Shown: piece after piece, positions 1 through 6,545 of the stretch
Layout of the letters: each line of letters opens with the position of its first letter
Position numbering within the stretch: the first letter of the stretch is position 1
NCBI GenBank assembly: GCA_030652345.1
Contig: JAUSAU010000082.1
Span: forward strand, 1 to 11,748
Direction: 5' to 3'
Origin: Coriobacteriia bacterium
GTDB taxonomy: Bacteria > Actinomycetota > Coriobacteriia > Anaerosomatales > PALSA-660
Length of the DNA stretch: 11,748 bases
Notes under the pieces: model-generated
What the model saw: the letters and a program-made list of their open reading frames with translations, nothing else
Told to the model about the DNA's origin: nothing
Databases searched by the model: none
Position numbers and translations under genes: made by a program

Positions 1-530
1 CCATTGAGCAGGGCCGGCGCATCCCTGCCCGCCAGACGCTGCTCCCCGGCCGTGAAGGAGACGAGCCTTCCCTCGGTGAACACCTCGACGGACGTCGGCA
101 GGGTGACCGTGGGACGGGCACTGTCGAGCATCGCGGCCCAAGCCGCGCTGGGCACGTCGATCCACGACGCGTTCGCCGTGCCCTTGGGCGCCGCCGCTCG
201 CGCAACGAGAGCCGCGCCGCCGAACGGATACGCGTCGCGCAGCGTGGCGGCTCCTGTCCCGGAGACGGTGGCACTGGTCTCGGGATCCACGAACACGGCA
301 TCGCGGCCGGTGCCATCGACCACTGCGATCAGTTGCGCGACCTGCGCCCCGTCGTTCGCGGGCCCCGAGAAGACGATGACGACCCGATCAGGCGCCTCGT
401 CACGGCCGAGCGACCCGGTCGACTTCAGGTACACGGTCCCGATACCGCCCGCGATCGCGACCACGACGAATGCCGCCAGTCCTCCGACCAGCATGGCCTT
501 CACGTGCGGTGAGAGCCCGCGCTTCGCCAT
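1..530 (-). CDS. Membrane-anchored degenerate LCP-like protein (3' end outside window)
   Basis: The first 176 residues are visible; the gene continues past the left edge. Residues about 11-35 are one hydrophobic membrane segment after a short basic start (MAKRG), so the rest should lie outside the membrane. From residue 49 the order of elements follows the LytR-CpsA-Psr (LCP) fold that transfers glycans to peptidoglycan: a strand RVVIVFSG, a strand QLIAVVD, then LRDAYPFGGAALVARA (97-112), which resembles the LCP 'INAAYxxGGxxL' helix, and FTAGEQRLAGRDAPALL (159-175), which resembles 'FxxGxQxLxGxxAL'. The Arg/Asp residues that bind the lipid pyrophosphate in true LCP enzymes are missing: the 'RSDT' region reads GAQVA and 'IPRDT' reads VDPET. 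It is therefore probably inactive as a transferase, or very divergent. The ATG lies 1 nt after the manC stop (TGACATG) behind a GGGGGA Shine-Dalgarno, so translational coupling is likely. The LCP assignment is inference from pattern similarity. Confidence 0.6.
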   Translation of the reverse strand, partial: MAKRGLSPHVKAMLVGGLAAFVVVAIAGGIGTVYLKSTGSLGRDEAPDRVVIVFSGPANDGAQVAQLIAVVDGTGRDAVFVDPETSATVSGTGAATLRDAYPFGGAALVARAAAPKGTANASWIDVPSAAWAAMLDSARPTVTLPTSVEVFTEGRLVSFTAGEQRLAGRDAPALLN

Positions 531-531
531 G

Positions 532-2010
532 TCAGTCCCCCGCCGGGTCATCGCGATGCCAGTCGTCCTCGATGCGCTCGATGTCGTCCTCGCCGAGGTA
601 CTCCCCGGTCTGGATCTCGACGATGCGCAGCAGCTCGTCTCCCGGGTTCTCGAGACGATGCGCGGTGCCCGCGCGCAGGTAGACGGATTCCCCCACCTCG
701 AGATGCACCGTGTCCTCACCGCGCATCACACGCGCACGCCCGGCCGCGACGACCCAGTTCTCGCTTCGGTGCTCGTGCCTCTGGAGTGAGAGCCGGCAAC
801 CCGGCTTGACCTCGATCTCCTTGACCTTGTATCCGGGCGCCTCGAGCAGCAAGCGCCACGATCCCCATGGCCGCAGACTGCGCTGAGGCTGAACGACCTC
901 GTCGGCGCCTTGCGCCTTCAGCGCCTCGACGACAAGCCTCACGTCCTGCGCGGCGTCCTTGTGCGTGATGAGCGTGGCGTCTGCGGTGTCCACGACGATC
1001 AGATCGCTCACGCCCAGCGTCGCGACGAGCCGCTCGGAGGTGTAGACGACCGTGCCGGTCGAGTTCACATCGACTCCGCGCCCGATGCGCACGTTGCCGG
1101 ATTCGTCGGCAGGGGCGAGGGTCTCGAGCGCCATCAGCGAGCCGACGTCGCTCCAGCCGACGTCGGCCGCCACGACGGCCACACAGTCGACGCGCTCCAT
1201 GACGGCGACGTCGATCGACAGCGCAGGCAGCGCCCCGAAGCGCTCGCGGGCCTCCTCGCCGGCCATGCCGGCGGCGATCTCGCGGGCCGCGGCGGAGATC
1301 GGCGCCGTGTCGGCGTGCGCGTCGAGCGCCGCGAGGCACCCGGCAGCGCGCATCACGAAGACGCCGGCGTTCCACAAGTAGCCGCCATCCGCGAGGTAGG
1401 TCTCGGCAGTCGCCGCGTCGGGCTTTTCGACGAACGCATCAGCGACGGAAGCCGTGACCGCACCGCGCGAGTGCTGGGGCAGCGCGGCTCCGCGCCGGAT
1501 GTAGCCGTAGCCCGTTTCCGGGCGCGTCGGCGTGATCCCGATCGTCGCGAAGTAACCGTCACGCGCCAACGAGACCGCCGAGGCCACTGCGTCGAACCAG
1601 ATCTCCCCCGCATCCAGTACATGATCGGACGGCAGCACGATGACGATGCCCTCGGGATCCTTCGCGGCCACGCTCGCGCACGCAAGCGCGATCGCAGGTG
1701 CGGTGTTGCGCCCCATCGGCTCGACGAGGTAGCGGACGTGGTGCAGGTGTTCGTCGTCCTGCGCGGTCATGTGGTTGCGGAGCTCATCGACGAGGCGTTC
1801 GCTCGTCACGATGAGAACGTCGGTCTCACCGCCGGTCAGCACCGGCAGCACGCGGTGCACCGCCTGGGCGATGAGCGACTCGGTCCCGAACATCGACAGC
1901 AATTGCTTGGGACTCAGCTCACGCGAGATCGGCCAGAACCGCTGACCCAATCCCCCGGCGAGGATGATCCCATGCACACGACCCGCCGTGCCCTCACGTG
2001 CCTCGCTCAT
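532..2010 (-). CDS. manC: Mannose-1-phosphate guanylyltransferase with C-terminal PMI-type cupin (ManC/AlgA family)
   Basis: Makes GDP-mannose from mannose-1-phosphate and GTP in the cytoplasm; the fused C-terminal domain resembles type II phosphomannose isomerase. The 492 residues match the usual ManC length (about 470-490). Visible motifs: the nucleotide-binding signature GGLGQRFWPISRELSPKQ (19-36), EPMGRNTAPAIALA (97-110), VLPSDHVL (125-132), FVEKP (193-197), LWNAGVF (212-218) and GWSDVGS (285-291). The cupin spans about 378-480, with RPWGSW, YKVKEIEVKPG, LSLQRHEHRSENWVV, AHRLENPG and YLGEDDI. I chose ATG 2010 because AAGGGGGG lies 8 nt upstream. An in-frame GTG at 2043, with AGGGA 7 nt upstream, would add 11 residues before the Rossmann strand. 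It sits in a minus-strand operon between the amidase and the LCP-like gene, which points to supply of mannose for a wall or surface glycan. Whether the isomerase activity is kept cannot be judged from sequence. Confidence 0.95.
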   Translation of the reverse strand: MSEAREGTAGRVHGIILAGGLGQRFWPISRELSPKQLLSMFGTESLIAQAVHRVLPVLTGGETDVLIVTSERLVDELRNHMTAQDDEHLHHVRYLVEPMGRNTAPAIALACASVAAKDPEGIVIVLPSDHVLDAGEIWFDAVASAVSLARDGYFATIGITPTRPETGYGYIRRGAALPQHSRGAVTASVADAFVEKPDAATAETYLADGGYLWNAGVFVMRAAGCLAALDAHADTAPISAAAREIAAGMAGEEARERFGALPALSIDVAVMERVDCVAVVAADVGWSDVGSLMALETLAPADESGNVRIGRGVDVNSTGTVVYTSERLVATLGVSDLIVVDTADATLITHKDAAQDVRLVVEALKAQGADEVVQPQRSLRPWGSWRLLLEAPGYKVKEIEVKPGCRLSLQRHEHRSENWVVAAGRARVMRGEDTVHLEVGESVYLRAGTAHRLENPGDELLRIVEIQTGEYLGEDDIERIEDDWHRDDPAGD

Positions 2011-2018
2011 CCCCTGGT

Positions 2019-2026
2019 CCCCCCTT
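2019..2026 (-). promoter_or_regulatory. Ribosome binding site deciding the manC start
   Basis: AAGGGGGG on the minus strand lies 8 nt before ATG 2010. This favours 2010 over the in-frame GTG at 2043, whose AGGGA is weaker. Confidence 0.5.
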
Positions 2027-2053
2027 CGGCCTTCGCTGATCACTCGTTCGTCC

Positions 2054-3220
2054 CTACCTGCCCCGCAGATACTCCGTGACGCCCGTCGAGAGCCCGGACG
2101 CGATCCTGTCCTGATACGCCGGCGTCTCGCAGCGGGCGGCCTCTGTCGGATTCGACAGGAAGCCGCACTCCACGATGATCGTCGGGCGGGTCGACCAGTT
2201 GAAGCCGGTCATGTCGCCGCGCCCAACGATACCGTTCTTCTTCGCGCCCGTCGCCTTCGTCACCGCGTTCTCCACGATGGTCGCGGCAGCCTTGCTCGGA
2301 GCCTCGATCGGCTTGCACCACGCGTTACCGGACGGGAACAGCGTGGATATGCCGTTGGCCTTCTCGCTGATGGCGCCATCGAAGTGCACGCGTACGACGA
2401 GGTCCGCAACCGCATCGTTGCCGATGGTGGCGCGCTTCGAGTTCGCGATGTTGACCTCGTTGGTCGTGCGTATCATCACGACTTTGATGCCCTGCGCCTG
2501 TAGGCGGTCGCGCAACTTCAGGGCCACGGCCAGGGTGAGCTTGTACTCCGGCGTGCGGTACTTCGTCACGGTGGTGGCGCCGCCGGCGACCTTGGGCTTG
2601 CGCGTCGGCGATCCGGGACCGATCGGCTCGAGCGTCACGTCCGCCTTGGCCTGATGCCCGGCATCGATCACCACGACGAACTGCTTGCCACCCGCCGGTG
2701 TCGCGCTCGCCGGCTGGTAGGTGAGCACGACGCGTCCGCCCGGTGACAGGCGCGCGCCCGCGTGCGGCGACTGCGAGACGACCGAGTCCGGGGCCAGGCC
2801 CGGTACAGCGGCGTCAGCCACCCGCGTCAACGTCGTGAAGCCCGCCGCATCGATGATCGCTTCCGCCTCGGCCACCGGCTTGCTCACGACGTCGGGCACC
2901 TCGACCTCCACCGGCACGGATGCCACGGTGGCGATCGTGGCGCTCGCATCGAGCGTCGTGGTGCCGTCGGCGGCCCCGAGCGGCTTGTCCGGGAGCGGCG
3001 CATCGTCCGCCACCGAGCGTATCGCGGTCGGAGCGGAGCCGACGCGAGCGAGCGCGAACGCGACGCCCGCTGCCACGAGGACGACCGCGAGCACGGCGAT
3101 CAGAGGGATGACGTACGCGCGCCGACTATGGCGCACGCGATCCCGTCTGTCGGTGCGCGAACGGGAGTCCGTGGTGGACCCGCGGCGCGGCCTGCGTGTC
3201 GAAGCGTCCGTGTTTCTCAC
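2054..3220 (-). CDS. Membrane-anchored N-acetylmuramoyl-L-alanine amidase (Amidase_3) with PASTA domain
   Basis: Zinc amidase that cleaves the bond between MurNAc and the L-Ala of the peptide stem in peptidoglycan; it acts outside the membrane. The 388 residues begin with a Ser/Thr/Arg-rich cytoplasmic tail (1-34), then one membrane helix (about 35-59), a linker, one PASTA domain (about 107-169: VPDVVSKPVAEAEAIIDAAG to GGRVVLTY) and an Amidase_3 catalytic domain (about 181-386). Likely zinc ligands are H189 in VVIDAGHQ, E225 in TPEYKLTLAVA and H279 in RVHFDG; the catalytic Glu is E351 in IIVECGFLSNPTEA. Family knowledge: PASTA domains bind muropeptide or peptidoglycan and probably target the enzyme. 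The GTG at 3220 has almost no spacer to the nearest GGA. A GTG at 3136 (residue 29), with GGGA 4 nt upstream, would leave only a short basic tail before the helix and is a real alternative. The gene begins 15 nt after the tRNA CCA end and is followed by manC. Confidence 0.93.
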   Translation of the reverse strand: MRNTDASTRRPRRGSTTDSRSRTDRRDRVRHSRRAYVIPLIAVLAVVLVAAGVAFALARVGSAPTAIRSVADDAPLPDKPLGAADGTTTLDASATIATVASVPVEVEVPDVVSKPVAEAEAIIDAAGFTTLTRVADAAVPGLAPDSVVSQSPHAGARLSPGGRVVLTYQPASATPAGGKQFVVVIDAGHQAKADVTLEPIGPGSPTRKPKVAGGATTVTKYRTPEYKLTLAVALKLRDRLQAQGIKVVMIRTTNEVNIANSKRATIGNDAVADLVVRVHFDGAISEKANGISTLFPSGNAWCKPIEAPSKAAATIVENAVTKATGAKKNGIVGRGDMTGFNWSTRPTIIVECGFLSNPTEAARCETPAYQDRIASGLSTGVTEYLRGR

Positions 3221-3235
3221 TCCGGTGTCTGTGTG

Positions 3236-3310
3236 TGGTGGGCCCGGTAGGATTCGAACCTACAACCAAGGGATTATGAGTCCCCTGCTCCACCATTGAG
3301 CTACGGGCCC
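3236..3310 (-). tRNA. tRNA with CAU anticodon (tRNA-Ile2 or elongator tRNA-Met)
   Basis: 75-nt cloverleaf with encoded CCA. The acceptor stem GGGCCCG/CGGGCCC is perfect; the D-stem is GCTC/GAGC; the anticodon stem GGGGA/TCCCT carries loop CTCATAA (anticodon CAT); the T-arm is GTAGG-TTCGAAT-CCTAC. It is not an initiator: the acceptor stem is paired from its first base and the anticodon stem lacks the three G-C pairs next to the loop. The anticodon arm and variable loop (GACTCATAATC ... TTGGT) resemble bacterial tRNA-Ile2, whose CAU is changed to lysidine-AU by TilS and reads AUA. Elongator Met cannot be excluded by eye. The tRNA lies just upstream of the amidase on the same strand, so a shared transcript is likely. 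Confidence 0.95.
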
Positions 3311-3571
3311 TCGCTGGTGCACGCCCGTGAACCCGCCATCATCGGCCGCGCCCACGAGCGTAGAGAATGGTACAGCATGCCGCGAGCCACGACGCGGCCG
3401 CGCGTACTCGTCGTGACCACGCACACGTAACGTGACGACCACTCAGCATATTCCAGCCGTTCGTCACTCAGTTCGTGCGCTTCGTCTGCCGATGAGCGTA
3501 GCGTACGGGGTGCGGGACCGCGACGGACGGTCACGTGCGCGTCACGAACGTCGGCCAGGGGTGGGACCACG
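3311..3571. other. Divergent intergenic region between the CAU tRNA and the response regulator
   Basis: 261 bp without a convincing gene; the small ORFs here lack conserved features. It must hold promoters for the minus-strand tRNA/amidase operon and the plus-strand response regulator. No clear -35/-10 pair is visible. The least GC-rich spots are 3361-3375 (a minus-strand TACCAT, 4/6 to the -10 consensus, at 3367-3372) and 3447-3452 (CATATT on the plus strand). CACTCAG occurs twice, at about 3441 and 3465. None of these is strong enough for a separate call. Confidence 0.4.
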
Positions 3572-3955
3572 ATGCCGAAGCGCGTGCTTGTCGTCGACGA
3601 CGACGTCGAGATCGTCAAGCTGTTCGAGCTCTACCTCACCATGCACGGCTTCACGGTGTTCACGGCGACGAGCGGCCCGCAGGCCGTGCGGATCGCGGGG
3701 GCGGAGTACCTCGATGTCCTGCTGTGCGACGTGCGCATGCCCGATATGGACGGCTTCGAGGTCGTCCAGGCGGTGCGCGAGATGGGGTGCACCTTCCCGA
3801 TCTGCCTTCACACAGCCTATGACACCTTCGACGCACTCACGCGTGCCCGGGAGCTCGACGTCCAGGACGTCATCTTCAAGCCGTCGCCTCCGGGAGTCGT
3901 GCTCACCAAGCTCACGATGGCGCTCACGGATCACACCAGGGCCGGGGCCTGCTGA
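3572..3955 (+). CDS. Stand-alone response-regulator receiver domain protein
   Basis: A 127-residue CheY-like protein made only of a receiver domain, probably a phospho-signalling relay or protein-interaction switch in the cytoplasm. Motifs: acidic pocket VVDDD (D10, D11), phosphoacceptor D53 in LLCDVRMPDMDGF, switch T81 in LHTAYDT, and K103 in VIFKPSPP. Every residue needed for phosphorylation by a histidine kinase is present. No DNA-binding or enzymatic output domain follows, and the tail is only about 20 residues. The ATG follows AGGGGTGGGA, a usable Shine-Dalgarno. No histidine kinase is nearby, so the partner is unknown. No terminator follows directly; the next one lies after the downstream tRNA-Asn, so read-through into that tRNA is possible. 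Confidence 0.9.
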   Translation: MPKRVLVVDDDVEIVKLFELYLTMHGFTVFTATSGPQAVRIAGAEYLDVLLCDVRMPDMDGFEVVQAVREMGCTFPICLHTAYDTFDALTRARELDVQDVIFKPSPPGVVLTKLTMALTDHTRAGAC

Positions 3956-3983
3956 GCACGACGGATTCCTCGAACCGGACGTG

Positions 3984-4012
3984 TTGCGCGGTCGGTCCCG
4001 TCTGCCTATAAT
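3984..4012 (+). promoter_or_regulatory. Sigma-70 type promoter of tRNA-Asn
   Basis: TTGCGC (3984-3989), a 17-bp spacer and a perfect TATAAT (4007-4012). Transcription should start near 4019, about 30 nt before the tRNA 5' end. It lies in the short gap after the response regulator stop. Confidence 0.75.
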
Positions 4013-4049
4013 CGCTTCCCGTGCGCCCACCACGCGCGCGAGACCATAT

Positions 4050-4124
4050 TCCTCGGTAGCTCAATGGTAGAGCGTTCGGCTGTTAACCGAAATGTTGCAG
4101 GTTCGAGTCCTGCCCGAGGAGCCA
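4050..4124 (+). tRNA. tRNA-Asn (GTT anticodon)
   Basis: 75-nt cloverleaf with encoded CCA. The acceptor stem TCCTCGG/CCGAGGA is perfect, D-stem GCTC/GAGC, anticodon stem TTCGG/CCGAA with loop CTGTTAA (anticodon GTT, reads AAC/AAU), T-arm GCAGG-TTCGAGT-CCTGC, discriminator G. Its own promoter lies upstream and an intrinsic terminator starts 10 nt downstream. Confidence 0.97.
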
Positions 4125-4133
4125 GCTACACAC

Positions 4134-4170
4134 ACGAAGGCCCCGCACATGCGGGGCCTTCGTTTCGTTT
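4134..4170 (+). terminator. Intrinsic terminator after tRNA-Asn
   Basis: A perfect 12-bp stem CGAAGGCCCCGC/GCGGGGCCTTCG (4135-4146 with 4151-4162) with loop ACAT, followed by TTTCGTTT. It ends the tRNA-Asn transcript, and that of the response regulator if it reads through, and insulates the downstream ATPase gene. Confidence 0.92.
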
Positions 4171-4198
4171 GTCGCACGCTCAGCGCGATCAGAGTGGT

Positions 4199-4237
4199 AC
4201 CGTGCATTTTTGCACTCCGAGTGCAATAATGCACGGT
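4199..4237 (+). promoter_or_regulatory. 39-bp palindromic operator overlapping the ATPase gene promoter
   Basis: A 39-bp inverted repeat centred on 4218; 18 of 19 base pairs match. It is built from two GTGCA-N4-TGCAC dyads (4202-4215 and 4221-4234) set 5 bp apart, about two helical turns centre to centre. The hexamer AATAAT (4225-4230, 5/6 to the -10 consensus) lies inside the right dyad. No good -35 is visible, so the promoter may be weak or need an activator. The right edge is 16 bp before ATG 4254. A bound dimer pair would block transcription of the ATPase gene. Which protein binds is unknown. Confidence 0.7.
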
Positions 4238-4253
4238 GTATAGGGGGAACGCC

Positions 4254-5474
4254 ATGACAGACTACCGAACAAGGACACTCGAGACCGTTCTGCGCTCCGC
4301 AGTATCGCGGTTCCGCGCGGTCGAACTCACGGGTCCCCGGCAATCAGGCAAGACCACGCTGCTCAGACACGTCTTCGCGGACACCCACGCCTTCGTGTCG
4401 CTCGACGATCCGCTCACGGCCGAAGAGGCGCGTAGCGACCCGAGAGGGTTCCTCGCGCGGCGCCCCGCACCGCTCATCGTCGACGAGTTCCAGAAGGCCC
4501 CGGACCTCGCCCGCTACATCAAGATCCGCATCGATGAATCGGGCGACGCCAAGGGTCTGTACATCCTCACCGGTTCGGAGAATCTGACGATCTCGAGAAC
4601 CGTGTCCGAATCGTTGGCCGGGCGCGTCGCAGTGCTGCGCCTGCTGCCGCTCACTGTCCGGGAACTACGGGGCGAATCGGACTCAGCCCTGCCCTGGGAG
4701 AGCGACGAGGCACGTGAGGCACGCCCCGCAAGCGTCGTCGCGATGTGGGAGCAACTCCTGCGCGGCTACTACCCCGAGGTCGCCCTGAACCGGTCCATCG
4801 ACACCGCGACCTGGTACGAGTCGTATCTCGAGACATACGTGCAGCGCGACGTTCGCTCGCTGCGCGCGATCGGCGACCTGTCCGCCTTCACGGCGTTCCT
4901 GATGGCACTTGCGGCCCGCAGCGCCACCGTTCTCGATCTCTCGGCGCTCTCGCGCGACATCGGTATCTCGGTCAACACCGCAAAGGCCTGGCTCGCCGTT
5001 CTCGAGGCGACGTATCAGGTGATCCTGCTTCCCGCCTATTCGAACAACGTGGGAACCCGACTGGCCAAGCGCCCGCGCATCTACTTCATGGATGTCGGGA
5101 TGCTCTGCCACCTCGTCGGTCTGGCCTCCATCGACCACGCGCTGCGCGGACCGATGGCCGGACAGATCGTCGAGACCGCAGTGGTCGCGGATATCTGGAA
5201 GAGCTACCACCACGCCGGCGCGAGGCCCCGGATGTTCTATTGGCGGACGTCGGGCGGTGCAGAGGTCGACATCGTGATCGAGACGCCGACAGGGCTCGTT
5301 CCGGTCGAGGTCAAGTCCGCCTCCACAGCCAACCGCCGGATGGCGGAGGGCATCGCCCACTTCCGCCGCCGGATGACCGCCCAACCTGTCCGTGGCGGTT
5401 GGGTGGTACATCCCGGCGAGACGAGCGTGTGGCTGGGTGACGAGACCGTCTCGCTCCCCTACGCACACCTGTAG
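4254..5474 (+). CDS. AAA ATPase with DUF4143 and C-terminal PD-(D/E)XK-like domain
   Basis: 406 residues, the usual size for this widespread family of solitary ATP-binding proteins; the cellular role is not known. The N-terminal AAA_14 domain has Walker A GPRQSGKTT (27-35), Walker B LIVDE (74-78), the sensor-like strand YILTGSEN (103-110) and SESLAGRVAVLRLLPLTVREL. The middle DUF4143 part shows GYYPEVAL, WYESYLETYVQRDVR, a winged-helix-like segment (LSALSRDIGISVNTAKAWLAVLEATY) and RIYFMDVGML. Near the C-terminus GGAEVDIVIE ... VPVEVKSA has the D and ExK spacing of PD-(D/E)XK nuclease folds; activity is not proven. I chose ATG 4254 because AGGGGGA lies 5 nt upstream; an in-frame GTG at 4236 falls inside the palindrome. 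The gene is alone between a tRNA terminator and a convergent sigma gene 4 bp away, with no toxin, antitoxin or integrase next to it. Presence of its own operator suggests autoregulation. Confidence 0.93.
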   Translation: MTDYRTRTLETVLRSAVSRFRAVELTGPRQSGKTTLLRHVFADTHAFVSLDDPLTAEEARSDPRGFLARRPAPLIVDEFQKAPDLARYIKIRIDESGDAKGLYILTGSENLTISRTVSESLAGRVAVLRLLPLTVRELRGESDSALPWESDEAREARPASVVAMWEQLLRGYYPEVALNRSIDTATWYESYLETYVQRDVRSLRAIGDLSAFTAFLMALAARSATVLDLSALSRDIGISVNTAKAWLAVLEATYQVILLPAYSNNVGTRLAKRPRIYFMDVGMLCHLVGLASIDHALRGPMAGQIVETAVVADIWKSYHHAGARPRMFYWRTSGGAEVDIVIETPTGLVPVEVKSASTANRRMAEGIAHFRRRMTAQPVRGGWVVHPGETSVWLGDETVSLPYAHL

Positions 5475-5478
5475 GGCG

Positions 5479-6474
5479 CTACTCCAGGAATCCCTCGAGC
5501 CTGCTCGCCCGGCTCGGGTGGCGCAACTTAGCCAGCGTCTTGCTCTCGATCTGGCGGATCCGCTCGCGGGTGACGCCGAACTCGCGCCCGACCTCCTCGA
5601 GCGTGCGTTCCCGACCGTCGACGAGACCGAAGCGCAGCTCGAGGACGCGACGCTCGCGATGCGGCAGACCGTCGAGGACGTTGCGCAGTTCGCCCTGCAT
5701 GAGCGAGCGGTCGGCGGCCTCCGGCGGTGCGATCGCATCGACGTCCTCGATCATGTCGCCGAACCGGCCGTCGCCCTCGTCACCGATCGGGCTGTCCAGA
5801 CTCGCCGGTGACTGTGCGAGCTTGAGGATCTCGCGCATGCGCTCCGCGCTCATCTCGGCCTTCTCGCCGATCTCCTCGTCGCTCGGCTCGCGCCCGAGCT
5901 CCTGGACGAGCCCGCGCTGGATGCGCGTGACCCGGTTGATCGTCTCGACCATGTGCACCGGGATGCGGATCGTGCGGCCCTGGTCCGCGATCGCTCGCGT
6001 GACGGCCTGGCGGATCCACCACGTGGCGTAGGTGGAGAACTTGAAGCCGCGCGAGTGGTCGAACTTCTCCACGGCGCGGATCAGGCCGAGGCTGCCCTCT
6101 TGGATGAGGTCGAGCAGCGGCAGCCCGTGGTTGGCGTAGCGGCGCGCGATCGAGACCACGAGGCGCAGGTTGGCCGAGACCATGTGCTTCTTGGCAGCGG
6201 CACCGGCCGCCTCCAGACGGTGCAGCCGGCGCAGCTCGACGCCCGACAGCGTGATCCCGTCGGCTGCGGCCTGCTCGAGCTCCGCCGTGGCGGCGACGCC
6301 CGCCTCGTACTTCTTGGCCAGGTCGACCTCCTGACGCGCGTTGAGCAGCGGTACCCGGCCGATCTCCCGCAGGTACTGGCGAACGGGATCCGGGGTCAGC
6401 GGCGCCGCCTCGATGGCTGCTGCGGCCTTCGCTGCTCTGACTGCTTTGGTCGACCGTACTGTGGCTTCGGGCAC
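5479..6474 (-). CDS. Second primary-like RNA polymerase sigma factor (sigma-70 group 1/2, no region 1.1)
   Basis: 331 residues that direct RNA polymerase to promoters. Region 1.2 ([13 protein letters not shown], about 27-39), region 2 (about 98-173, with [20 protein letters not shown] and [19 protein letters not shown]), region 3 (about 175-255, [12 protein letters not shown] and ELGREPS) and region 4 (about 260-325, [10 protein letters not shown] ... [14 protein letters not shown]) are all present. Region 1.1 is absent; the N-terminus is only a short Ala-rich tail. The -10 and -35 recognition helices are almost the same as in the adjacent rpoD, so it should read similar promoters, as group 2 sigma factors do. 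I chose GTG 6474 because GGAGG stands 8 nt upstream; the reading frame stays open back to 6648 but that would overlap the end of rpoD and shows no conserved residues. It lies 119 nt downstream of rpoD with a hairpin between. It ends 4 bp from the ATPase stop. Confidence 0.93.
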   Translation of the reverse strand: MPEATVRSTKAVRAAKAAAAIEAAPLTPDPVRQYLREIGRVPLLNARQEVDLAKKYEAGVAATAELEQAAADGITLSGVELRRLHRLEAAGAAAKKHMVSANLRLVVSIARRYANHGLPLLDLIQEGSLGLIRAVEKFDHSRGFKFSTYATWWIRQAVTRAIADQGRTIRIPVHMVETINRVTRIQRGLVQELGREPSDEEIGEKAEMSAERMREILKLAQSPASLDSPIGDEGDGRFGDMIEDVDAIAPPEAADRSLMQGELRNVLDGLPHRERRVLELRFGLVDGRERTLEEVGREFGVTRERIRQIESKTLAKLRHPSRASRLEGFLE

Positions 6475-6482
6475 GTAGGGCG

Positions 6483-6487
6483 CCTCC
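6483..6487 (-). promoter_or_regulatory. Ribosome binding site deciding the second sigma factor start
   Basis: GGAGG on the minus strand, 8 nt before GTG 6474, the best Shine-Dalgarno in this intergenic region. It supports the 331-residue form over longer ones. Confidence 0.65.
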
Positions 6488-6522
6488 GTGTTCGTGAGAA
6501 GTGTCGATTCGTATGGACGGCA

Positions 6523-6545
6523 AGACCCCCGCTGCGCGAGGGTCT
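6523..6545 (-). other. Hairpin between the two sigma genes
   Basis: On the minus strand AGACCCTCG and CGGGGGTCT form a 9-bp stem with one wobble pair around a CGCAG loop. No T-run follows, so it is not a standard terminator. It could attenuate read-through from rpoD or be an RNA processing site. Confidence 0.4.

Noticed and set aside
4..789. 261-residue plus-strand frame at the left edge
   Set aside because: It covers the minus-strand LCP-like gene and the end of manC, both with clear signals in the minus direction.
910..2079. 389-residue plus-strand frame opposite manC
   Set aside because: It is antisense to manC, Arg/Asp/His-rich and without domain signals; shadow frame.
3441..3471. Direct repeat CACTCAG upstream of the response regulator
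   Set aside because: Two 7-bp copies in 261 bp without a promoter nearby are too weak to call a regulatory site.
4199..5474. Toxin-antitoxin module at the ATPase locus
   Set aside because: The palindrome resembles a toxin-antitoxin operator, but no second small gene lies beside the ATPase; only the ATPase is present.
4050..5478. tRNA-Asn as an integration site with the ATPase gene as an integrated element
   Set aside because: No copy of the tRNA 3' end was found after the ATPase gene, and there is no integrase or excisionase.
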